Assembly (NCBI GenBank): GCA_963823735.1
Contig: CAWGMO010000001.1
Span: forward strand, 248,001-312,000
DNA: 64,000 nt
Direction: 5' to 3'
Source of the DNA: Actinoallomurus sp963823735
Lineage (GTDB): Bacteria > Actinomycetota > Actinomycetes > Streptosporangiales > Streptosporangiaceae
Position numbers and translations under genes: made by a program
Notes under the pieces: generated by a model
Database searches by the model: none
What the model was told of the DNA's origin: nothing
The model's input: only the letters and a program-made list of their open reading frames with translations
Part shown: positions 56,701-64,000 of the stretch, piece after piece
How the letters are laid out: every line of letters begins with the position of its first letter
How positions within the stretch are numbered: position 1 is the first letter of the stretch

Positions 56701-59587
56701 TCAGCCGTCGAAGAACGGCAGCCCTCCGGCGGGGTTCTCGAAGGCGGCGCCGAAGCGGTGCGGCCAGTCGAGGACGTCCTCCAGCCACGTGACGCGCATC
56801 GTCTCGGCGACGTCGGCGACCGCTCGTCCGGGTCGACGCCGATGCGCGACGACCGCCAGGTCGCGTACGAACCCCTCGTGGTCGTCGTCGCCCAGGATCG
56901 CCGGCGTCGACGATCGGGCGGTTGGCCTCCAGTGCCATGGACAGCGGGTGGCGGCGCAGCGCGCGCAGCCGGTGGCCGAAGAGCGCGTGCGGCGGCTGCT
57001 TCAGGCCGGGCAGGTGCGTAGTCCATCGGCGGGACCGGCGCCGTGCTTGTCGGGGACGCCCTGGCCGCGGGGGAACAGCCGGTCCATCTCGTGCAGCCAG
57101 CGCATCTGCGGGATCACCCACGTCGAGGCCCGGCAGCGGATCCGCAGGTCGCCGAGGCGGCCGAGCAGCCGGCCGGCCACCTCGGCGACGTGCTCGGTCG
57201 AGCGACTCGGGCGCGTACGCCGCCGCGCAGCGCGACCGAGCGGCGGCCGACCACGCCGTCGACCACCGTGGCCAGCACGCACTCGCGCAGGCGTACGCGG
57301 GCGCCCCACCCAGAGCTCGGCGAGCTCGCCCGGCACCCGCGGCATCGGGCGGTCGGTCAGATGCGCCAGGACGAGCGTGTCGGCCCACACCCGCAGCCAC
57401 GCCCACGTACGCCGCCGACGCGAGCAGGTCCGCCTCGCGCAGCTCGTACAGCGAGCACGGCGCGGCCGTCGCGGCACTCCGCCCCGCACGCGGCCGACCG
57501 GCGGCCGTCGATCGGCGGCAGCGGCCCCGGCACGACCCGCTCGCGGTCGTCGCCCAGCGGCACCCGGACGCGCAGCGGCCGGTCCATGCCGTCGGCGAAC
57601 ACCGCCGCGACGCCCGGCGGCAGCGAGACCACCTCGCGGGACTGGTCCTCGTCGAGGTTCATCGCCGCGCCGACCAGCCGGCGGTCGTCGTACGCGGGCA
57701 GCCGGTGCACGACCTTCAGCGCGGTGTTCTTCACCACGTCCGGGACGAGCTTGGTCGGGATCTGCTCGGCCACGACGATGCCCTCGCCGTACGCGCGGAT
57801 CTCCGCGAGCATCCCGGCGAACAGCTCGACGGCGTGCGCGCTGGCGCGTGCCTCGCCGCGGTCGCGCAGCAGCCGGTGCGCCTCCTCGATGACGATGACG
57901 TGCTTCAGTCGCCGCGCGTGCCCGCTCGGTCGCGCGGGCGCGCAGCCGCAGGTGCTCGACGATGCGGATGATCAGCGTGCCCATCAGGAACGCCTTGTCC
58001 TCGTCGTTGGCGACGTCCTCGATGGCGAGCACGACGTTGCGGCTCAGCAGGCCCTCGATGTCGGCGGGGTGGCCGCCCTCGAAGAAACGGCCGGCCGAGC
58101 CGATCCGCAGCGACCGCAGGCGTACGTTCACGAAGCCCTTCACGTCGGCCATCAGCTCGTTGCCGTACCCGACGTCGCTGATCACCTGGAGCGCGGCGTT
58201 CTGGAGCTGTTCGAGCGTCGGGCACGGCGGGCTCGATCGCCGAGCCTGGGACGGCCGCGGCCGGTGACGACGTCCCAGCCGTTGGCCTCGTACACCCGCT
58301 GCAGCGCCTGCGACATGATCTGCGGGAACGGCTCCTCCGCGTCGAACGCCGCCTGGAACAGCGCGCGGACCATGTCGATGTGCGCCTGCACGGGGTAGCC
58401 CGGGCTCGGGGGCGAGCGGGTTCACCGACAGCGGCACGGCGTCCGGGTCGGAGGGGTTGATGACGGTCACGGGCTCGCCGACCGGCCCGCCATCGCGGCG
58501 TACTCGGACTTGGCCGGCTCGATGGCGAGCCACGGGATGCCCGCCACGCGTGAGCTGTTCGAGCAGGTGGCGTACGGTCTGGGACTTGCCGGAGCCGGTC
58601 GCGCCGGTGACGAACACGTGGCGGTTGAGCGTCTGCAGCGGGACCCTGAACGTCCCGACCTGGCGGTCCTGGCCGTCGAGGATCGCCGAGCCGAGGTCGC
58701 GCGGCCCTCGGGCCGCCGACCTCGGACGTCACGTCGAAGTAGCCCGCGTCGAGCACCCGCAGGCCCGGCACCTCGCGGCGCGGCAGCCCGGCCAGGGCGG
58801 CGAGCGTGCCGGCGGTCGCGATGAACGGCGACTTCAGGTCGTGGTCCTGCGTGTCGACGTGCAGCGCCTCGTGGAAGCGCACGGACCGCTCACCGGAGCG
58901 CAGGCGGTACGGGTGGTGGCTCATCCCGACCGAGCCGACGAGCACCGGCGCGATCTGGTCGAGCTCACGCACCGACTCCGCGCCGGCCAGCACGCGGACG
59001 TTCCACAGGCCGGCCTCCTGGAAGGCGTCCAGCTCGGCCATCCGGCGTTCGAGCCGCTCGACGGCCAGCTCGTCGTCGCCGCGCCGCTGCATCTGCAGCT
59101 CGTACTGCAGGTCGGTGACCTCGTCCTTCAGCACCTGCTCGCCGCACTGCTCGGCGATCACCAGCCAGCCGAACGGGCGGCCCATCAGCGTGACCAGCGT
59201 CGACTCGAACAGGCTCGGGCCCGTGTCACCGCGCGCCGAGATCAGCGGCGGCGCCTGCCGCGCCGGGCAGCGGCTCCAGGTCATCGTCGACGCGTCGGCC
59301 AGCCACTCGTCGCCGATCTCGACGCCGCGCGCGCCGTGCGGGAACAGCAGGCCCTGCTGCCGGTCCGCGGACGGCGTCAGCGGCCCCGCGTTGGTGATGA
59401 GTTCGAGCGGCGCCCCGCCTCCCCGCGACATCCAGCCGACGACGAACGGACGGCCGCTCTGCGCCGCCGACAGCACCGCGGGCAGGACCGTGACGAAGTC
59501 CCACTCCGCCGACGCTCCACGCGCCGGAGAGAGGATCGACTGGATCCGGTACCACGGGCCCTGAAGTCCCCCTGTCACCCCTGCCAT
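56701..59587 (-). pseudogene. HerA/VirD4-type ATPase, broken by at least ten frameshifts
   Basis: The gene would encode about 960 residues. The first 290 codons from ATG 59587 are intact (WYRIQSILSPARGASAEWDF onward; coiled segment LQYELQMQRRGDDELAVERL). After about 58715 the reading frame changes repeatedly, yet each piece is conserved: Walker A FVTGATGSGKSQTVRHLL, IPWLAIEPAKSEYAAMAG, EPVTVINPSDPDAVPLSVNP, HIDMVRALFQAAFDAEEPFP, FFEGGHPADIEGLL, Walker B HVIVIEEAHRLL, GIVVAEQIPTKLVPDVVKN, WADTLVLAHLTDRPMPRVPG and the end FGAAFENPAGGLPFFDG at TGA 56701. Codon bias stays normal throughout, so sequencing error or very recent decay is likely. DUF87/HerA-like ATPases pump DNA or protein; its neighbours suggest an envelope-export role. 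Confidence 0.85.
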
Positions 59588-59657
59588 CCCTGCAGGATTA
59601 CAGTGCCGCGCCCCTCATGCCAGAGGATGGGGGGCGACGTACGGAGAGAGGAGCAAG

Positions 59658-60410
59658 GTGCCCCACGCAGGCAGGCCGCAGTTCCTTCCGCCCGAAGAGC
59701 CGCCGCCCGATCCCCCACCTGCCGATACTCCGCCGCCTCCGGGAGACGCGCGGCTGCTGGTCATCGCGGTGGCCGGCGGTGCCGCCGTCGTCGTGATCGC
59801 GGCCGTCGGCGTGTTGCTCCACGGACGCTCCGACGCGCTGGACACCCCGTCGCTGTCCGCGCCGGTCCCCTCGACGGGGCCGCCCGCGTACGTGAACCCG
59901 CCCGCGGCGTGCACGGCCGCGGGCAAGGCGATCCCGGCCGAGATGCGCTCGGTGAAGCCGCGGCAGGTGGCCGACGCGTGCCACTGGGAGCGCCTGCGCA
60001 CCGACCGGTCCCGCGACCTCACCGTCGAGATCACCCTGGAGCCCAGCGCGGCCAAGGCGACCGGCGACCTCGCGTCCGACTTCTCCTACACCGGCGACCC
60101 GAGCGCCAACGGCGGCTTCGAGCACGACCCCGAGCACCTCACCGGCCTGGGCGACGAGGCGTTCGCCGCCCACTCGTACGACCTCATCGAGAAGGGCCCG
60201 AGCAAGAAGACGGCCAGGTCGTACGACGTCGGCGGCGTCTGGGCGGAGGCGCGGCTGCGCAACGTCCTCGTGACGGTGTCGTGGCAGGGCGCCGACTACC
60301 CGGCGCGCGTACGCTCCGGCAAGCACCTCACGGGCACGCGCCTGCCCTACCCGACGGCGAAGAAGCAGGCCACGGACATGCTGAAGACGGTGCTCGCCGG
60401 CCTGCGGTGA
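59658..60410 (+). CDS. membrane-anchored exported protein (DUF3558-like)
   Basis: This is a 250-residue protein: a Pro-rich cytoplasmic N-terminus (PPPDPPPADTPPPPGD), one TM (LLVIAVAGGAAVVVIAAVGVLL, about 33-55), a Ser/Pro linker, and an exported domain with two Cys (AACTAAGKAIPAE and DACHWERL) and alternating strands (LTVEITLEP, NVLVTVSW). The pattern resembles DUF3558-type lipoproteins that accompany actinobacterial secretion loci. GTG 59658 with GAGAGGAG upstream. It is convergent with the degenerate-P-loop protein (one base between stops) and divergent from the HerA-like ATPase. Confidence 0.8.
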   Translation: MPHAGRPQFLPPEEPPPDPPPADTPPPPGDARLLVIAVAGGAAVVVIAAVGVLLHGRSDALDTPSLSAPVPSTGPPAYVNPPAACTAAGKAIPAEMRSVKPRQVADACHWERLRTDRSRDLTVEITLEPSAAKATGDLASDFSYTGDPSANGGFEHDPEHLTGLGDEAFAAHSYDLIEKGPSKKTARSYDVGGVWAEARLRNVLVTVSWQGADYPARVRSGKHLTGTRLPYPTAKKQATDMLKTVLAGLR

Positions 60411-60411
60411 G

Positions 60412-62343
60412 CTACTTCTTCTTGCGGAAGTCGAGCCGCTCCGGAGGCGGGCCGAGGTTCGGCACCGGGCGTACGCCGTCGGGCGGCGTGACGTCGGGCT
60501 TGGCGTGCCGGGCCCGCGTGGGCCGGGTGGCCTCCTCGTAGTCCTGGATGTTCGCCGTGGGCAGCGTCATGATGCCCGGGTTGGCGTCCAGCAGGATGAT
60601 GCGGCGCCCGGAATGCTCGGAGTGCGTGAAGATCATCGCGGTCGGCGGGAGCCGCTGCAGCTCCTGCGGCGCGACGGCGAGCTCGCGCGAGCCCTTCCCC
60701 GCGTCGGCCGCGGCCGAGGTGCCCTGACCCCAGGCCGTCGCCCGCCCGATGCCCTCGGGCAACGCGTGCTCGGTGGCGCCGCCGCCGTCGAACACCGCGG
60801 GCGGCACGGACCTGCCGACCGTGCTCGTGTACGTGTCGTCCGCCGGGTCGGCGACGCTCTCGCCGAGCTTGTCGGTCAGCTCGGCGAGCTCCAGCAGATG
60901 CTCGGCGCCGATGTGCTCCGCCGCGACACGGGCGTCCTCGGCGTTACCGAGCCGCATGAACCCGACCGCCGCGTGACCGCGCCCGAGGCGCTCCTTCACA
61001 TGCGGCCCGATCGAGCGGTACATCAGCACCAGGCCGGTCGAGCTCGCCTCGCACGCGTCGATGAGACGGTCGAGGACGTCGCCACGGAGCTTCTCGGCGC
61101 CGCAGAGCATCAGAGTGTGCGCCCACGGCTCGGCGCGCTGTGAGGAGCGCAGAACGTGCGTGAGCGCCGCCGTGACGTACGTGCCGAGCACCCGGTTGGT
61201 GAGCACGCCGGCGCGGCGGTCGGTCGCGATGACACGCAGCCGGCTCGGCGGGAGCAGCGTCGGGCTCGACCCGAGCTTCTCCAGCTTCCGCAACTGCGAC
61301 TCCAGCGCCCAGGCCCGCTCGATGACGACCCGGTCGGCGGCCCCCCGGCCGAACATCGTGTTCACCTTGGCCAGCTCGTCGTCGGTGATCAGCCCGCCGC
61401 GCAGATCGTCACGCGGGTCACCGACCTGCGCCAGCGCCCGCAGCGCGGCGGTGATCCGCGGAATCGAGGCCCGGCCGCCGAACACGCCGAGGATGCGTTC
61501 GAGGATGGCGTTGTCGAAGGAGAGGTCGCGGGTGCTGGTCTGCTCCTCGCTGACACTGACGACGAGCGACAGCACGTCCGCGAGCTCCTCGGGCCCGAGC
61601 CCGTGCGTGAGATCGAGCCGAGGCAGGTCACTGGGCAGCACCCACACCAGCGGCCGCTCCCCCTGGTCGTGCCCGAGCTCGATGAGCTCCTTGGCCACGG
61701 CCCCCTCGGACAGGTCGAGCACCGTGATCTGCGACCCGGCGGCCAGCCGCGCCGCCCCCATCATGGTGACGGTCGCCGACCACCCCGCGAGGGTCCCCCC
61801 GGCGATGTCGACCCGGTCAACACCCTGCGGCACCGTGACGGCGTACCACTCGTGCTGCGACTCGAACGCCTCACGCCGCCGCTGCCAGTCCTGGTAGGCC
61901 TGAGCGTGCCGAGCGTGAGCGAGCTCCAGCCGCCGCCGCCGCTCCTCCTCTTTACGCTCGAACCGCTCTTTCTCCTCGGCCACCCGCTGGCGCAGAGCCT
62001 TCTCGCCCTGCCAGATGGAGTTGCCCGTGATGATCCCGATCGCCACACAGGCGAGCATCCCGGCGATCGCGAACGCCCAGGGCAGCATGCCGGTGGCGCC
62101 CGCGATAATGAAGATCAGCGTCCCGACGCCGGCGGCGATACCGACCATCCTGAGCGGCCCGTTGAGAAGCTTGGCCTTCTGCCGCTGAGAAGCCATCCAC
62201 TCCCGGTCGACCTGCTCGGACTCAGGCGGAGTAGGCCTCTTCGGCGGCGGCCCGGGATCGTCGTGCACCTGCGCGTAACGCCAGCCGACGTAGACGCGGC
62301 CCGGTTGCAGTAACCGCGCTTCGCGTGCTGTCACATCGACCAC
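60412..62343 (-). CDS. membrane protein with degenerate FtsK/VirD4-like ATPase fold
   Basis: This is a 643-residue protein. Two TMs lie at about 66-82 and 87-107, then a long charged coiled coil (about 112-160, rich in Glu, Arg and Lys). The following domain is organised like an FtsK/VirD4 motor: RVDIAGGTLAGWSATV at about 178-193 sits where Walker A should be but lacks the GK[ST], ITVLDLS follows, and the C-terminal part (DACEASSTGLVLMYRSIGPHVKERL, AAVGFMRLGNAEDARVAAEH) resembles the substrate-recognition end of TraG/VirD4 proteins. The missing Lys suggests no ATP hydrolysis. It may form a scaffold with the adjacent HerA-like ATPase. The start is GTG 62343. Confidence 0.78.
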   Translation of the reverse strand: MVDVTAREARLLQPGRVYVGWRYAQVHDDPGPPPKRPTPPESEQVDREWMASQRQKAKLLNGPLRMVGIAAGVGTLIFIIAGATGMLPWAFAIAGMLACVAIGIITGNSIWQGEKALRQRVAEEKERFERKEEERRRRLELAHARHAQAYQDWQRRREAFESQHEWYAVTVPQGVDRVDIAGGTLAGWSATVTMMGAARLAAGSQITVLDLSEGAVAKELIELGHDQGERPLVWVLPSDLPRLDLTHGLGPEELADVLSLVVSVSEEQTSTRDLSFDNAILERILGVFGGRASIPRITAALRALAQVGDPRDDLRGGLITDDELAKVNTMFGRGAADRVVIERAWALESQLRKLEKLGSSPTLLPPSRLRVIATDRRAGVLTNRVLGTYVTAALTHVLRSSQRAEPWAHTLMLCGAEKLRGDVLDRLIDACEASSTGLVLMYRSIGPHVKERLGRGHAAVGFMRLGNAEDARVAAEHIGAEHLLELAELTDKLGESVADPADDTYTSTVGRSVPPAVFDGGGATEHALPEGIGRATAWGQGTSAAADAGKGSRELAVAPQELQRLPPTAMIFTHSEHSGRRIILLDANPGIMTLPTANIQDYEEATRPTRARHAKPDVTPPDGVRPVPNLGPPPERLDFRKKK

Positions 62344-62486
62344 GTCCCGTACCTGTCCGCTTCTTCTTGGGGCTCAGCGTAGAAAGCTTCGCGTGAAGAG
62401 GGGTGTGGTTTCAACCGACTAGAGAGGGTGTCGAGGGACCACGAACGCCATAACCGGACATGAAGTGACAGATGTTGACAATAACC

Positions 62487-62903
62487 TCACCAGGGAGGGG
62501 GCTGCTCACCTTGCCGCGGCGGCTGCTGCCCGTACTGCTGCTGTTGAGGCTGACCGTATCCCTGTCCGTACTGCTGTGGGGGGACCTGCTGCCCTTGCTG
62601 TGGGTACGGCTGCTGTTGCGGCTGCCCGTAGGGCGGTTGCTGTCCGTAGGGCGGTTGCTGTCCGTAGGGCGGTTGCTGTCCGTAGGGCGGTTGCTGTCCG
62701 TACGGCTGCTGCTGCCCGTAAGGCGGTTGCTGGTTCCACCCGCCGTAAGGCGGCGGCTGCTGCCCCCAGGACTGCTGGTTGTACCTACGCCGCCTGGAAC
62801 GCCGGCTGATCGCCCCACCGATCGCGATGATCCCGAAGACGACCAGGTAGATGATGAGCCTGATCGGCGCGAAATAGTAGTGATGGACGTAGGCGACGTT
62901 CAT
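62487..62903 (-). CDS. small membrane protein with YGQQPP repeats
   Basis: This is a 138-residue protein. The N-terminus MNVAYVHHYYFAPIRLIIYLVVFGIIAIGG contains one TM (about 13-31), followed by a basic cluster SRRSRRRR and a Gln/Pro/Tyr/Gly-rich disordered tail (about 45-138) with four perfect PPYGQQ-type units. Such low-complexity cytoplasmic tails are common in actinobacterial septal or secretion-associated proteins and could drive multivalent binding. ATG 62903 begins at the hydrophobic core; the longer frame to 63029 is unlikely. It lies between the degenerate-ATPase gene and the mycosin-like gene. Confidence 0.75.
   Translation of the reverse strand: MNVAYVHHYYFAPIRLIIYLVVFGIIAIGGAISRRSRRRRYNQQSWGQQPPPYGGWNQQPPYGQQQPYGQQPPYGQQPPYGQQPPYGQQPPYGQPQQQPYPQQGQQVPPQQYGQGYGQPQQQQYGQQPPRQGEQPPPW
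62631..62702 (-). repeat. 18-bp tandem repeat, four perfect copies
   Basis: Four identical 18-base units (GGGCGGTTGCTGTCCGTA on the plus strand) at 62631-62648, 62649-62666, 62667-62684 and 62685-62702 encode the YGQQPP repeats of the small membrane protein. Perfect identity suggests recent slippage. Confidence 0.93.
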
Positions 62904-63077
62904 GGCTCTCCCCGGGGGCGGGCGAATGGCGATGTTTTGACCATCGCACGCACCAGCCGGTTCCCGCCCCTGGTTCCCGCCCCTGGTTCTTGTGACGCGC
63001 ACGCGTACCTGTTCGACCGCTCGACGCACAGGAGTCGAGGGCCCGACCGGATCAGGCCGAGCCCTCTCTGTTCGTCG

Positions 63078-64000
63078 TCAGCGCCGATCGGATGGCGGAC
63101 CCTGATTCGGCGGCGGCCACTGCTGCGGGACCGAAGGACGGCGGCGGCCCCTGCTGCGGATACCCACCAGGCCCAGGCCGCTCGGCCCGCGGCTGACCAG
63201 CTTCCTGCTCTGCCGCGAACGTACGGCGAGCGCGACGACAAGGATCACGATCGCGGCCAGAATGGGAATGCCGAAGAACTTGACGGCCTTCCAGACCTCC
63301 GACCCGGCGGAACTCCGGACGCCTGCGGTTTCTCCGTTGCCTTCCCGGAGGCCCTCCGGAAGATTGCCGTTACTACTTGCCCACTTCTCGTATGCGGCAC
63401 TGTGCGGCACACCGCCATTGAGCACCTGCACGGGCCGGAAGACGCCATAGCCCGTCTGCGTCGTCCTTACCCGGCGTCCCGGCGTCCCGCAGCGATCCGA
63501 AGACGCGCTTGAGAATGTCGGTCCTCGACTCGTCCGGGAACTTCGACCGCAACAAGGCGAGGCCGGCAGAGGTCATCGCCGTTGCCTGACTGGTCCCGCC
63601 CTCACTCGAGTGAAGCCGACCGTCAGCGAGCACACCGGGGAACAAGACGCCGGGAGCCGCAATCGCCGTATACGGCTGACGCTCCGTCTTCGACCAGGCC
63701 TTCAGGTGATTGTCGACAGCGCCGACCGCCAGACACGCCGCCGCAATTCGCCGGCGCCATTGACGCATTCGACGTGTCCCCGTCGTCACCCGTACCAGCG
63801 TCGATGACAACGTCGTGCTCGGCCGCGTAGGTGACAGCTTCTTGCACGTCATCCGGACACGGCCCGGCAAAGACCTGCGAGATATTGATCACCTTGGCGC
63901 CGTGATCGGTGGCGTAACGAATTCCCTTGACGAGTGCACTGTGAGTCTTCGCCACGACCGGCAGAATCTTCGTTTTCGGCGCGACGCCGAGAAATCCGGT
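63078..64000 (-). pseudogene. mycosin-like S8 serine protease, frameshifted and cut by window end
   Basis: The visible C-terminal two thirds lies in three frames. The first (64000 to about 63745) has FLGVAPKTKILPVVAKTHSA, ATDHGAKVINIS and EHDVVIDAGTGDDGDTSN. The second (about 63745-63450) has AVGAVDNHLKAWSK, IAAPGVLFPG and the catalytic-Ser motif GGTSQATAMTSAGLALL. The third (63431-63078) has VQVLNGGVPHSA, a linker, a C-terminal TM (FFGIPILAAIVILVVALAV) and a basic Pro-rich tail. This is the type VII secretion mycosin layout. The oxyanion Asn (normally AAGN) appears as AGTGD. Two one-base shifts near 63745 and 63450 interrupt it; they may be sequencing errors. Confidence 0.82.

Noticed and set aside
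57001..59587. Two or three separate overlapping genes on the minus strand in the ATPase region
   Set aside because: Conserved segments appear in strict collinear order across frames and together make one protein; they are fragments of a single frameshifted gene.
1..64000. tRNA or rRNA genes, insertion sequences, integrase or attachment sites
   Set aside because: No cloverleaf-like sequence with conserved GGTTCGA arm, no transposase or integrase motif and no terminal inverted repeats were noticed in any gap.

Overview
The window is chromosomal DNA from a high-GC Gram-positive actinomycete. The evidence is the mycothiol glycosyltransferase gene mshA, a CarD-type RNA polymerase-binding regulator, the phoP-phoR-phoU order, an HbhA-like gene beside an XRE regulator and a DUF2516 gene, a mycosin-like protease, strongly GC-biased third codon positions and many GTG or apparently leaderless starts. 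A Streptosporangiales/Thermomonosporaceae-type or Streptomyces-like organism fits, but I cannot name a genus. I saw no tRNA, rRNA, CRISPR array, insertion sequence or prophage.

Layout. 1-14 kb is conserved actinobacterial core: carD (cut by the window edge), a thioredoxin-like membrane protein, a lipoprotein, phoP/phoR divergent from phoU across a phased PHO box, an OpuAC-like binding protein, a dienelactone hydrolase with an unclear start, gpmA, ybjN, mshA, an SDR, a methyltransferase, a macrodomain protein, an AhpD-like protein and an MFS exporter. 14.5-22.2 kb is one gene for a 2568-residue secreted protein carrying sixteen exact 115-residue DUF11-type repeats. 22.4-33.8 kb holds regulators and transport: an ECF41/SigJ-like sigma factor, an anti-sigma-type ATPase, two paralogous PadR regulators sharing an operator-like motif (the second in an operon with a MacB/FtsX-type ABC transporter), an orphan sugar-binding lipoprotein, an alaS gene outside the usual alaS context with a structured leader, an NAD-dependent epimerase and a MarR regulator. 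34-42 kb contains cydAB (cydA frameshifted) divergent from a BlaI repressor and M56 metallopeptidase, an MMPL exporter with its TetR regulator, an AlaX editing protein and a lipid-anchored SGNH hydrolase. 42-56.7 kb contains DUF2516, hbhA-like, XRE, a zinc peptidase, a DUF2207 protein, a tiny His/Arg-rich secreted peptide, an asparaginase, a BKACE enzyme, a GAF histidine kinase (frameshifted 3' end), dtd, ygfZ, a Fur-family regulator, a structured RNA element with a 12-codon ORF, a nitrobindin-like protein, a GIDE-domain protein, a DsrE protein, a Tat-exported phosphoesterase and a secreted nuclease. 56.7-64 kb is a secretion-like cluster: a HerA/VirD4-type ATPase broken by many frameshifts, a membrane-anchored exported protein, a membrane protein with a degenerate P-loop, a YGQQPP-repeat membrane protein and the end of a mycosin-like S8 protease, also frameshifted.

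How the genes work together. PhoPR with PhoU is a phosphate-sensing module whose shared promoter region carries the PHO box. BlaI and the M56 peptidase form a BlaR/BlaI-type signalling pair, and the repressor's likely operator lies on the cydA start, so the pair may control the cytochrome bd oxidase. PadR with the ABC transporter, TetR with MMPL, and MarR with the epimerase are local regulator-target pairs. AlaS, AlaX and Dtd all act on charging or proofreading of alanyl/glycyl/D-aminoacyl-tRNA.

Caution. Several otherwise well conserved genes (cydA, the histidine kinase, the HerA-like ATPase, the S8 protease, perhaps the dienelactone hydrolase) are interrupted by single-base shifts. The even spread of such shifts and their GC-rich context make sequencing or assembly error at least as likely as true pseudogenes.
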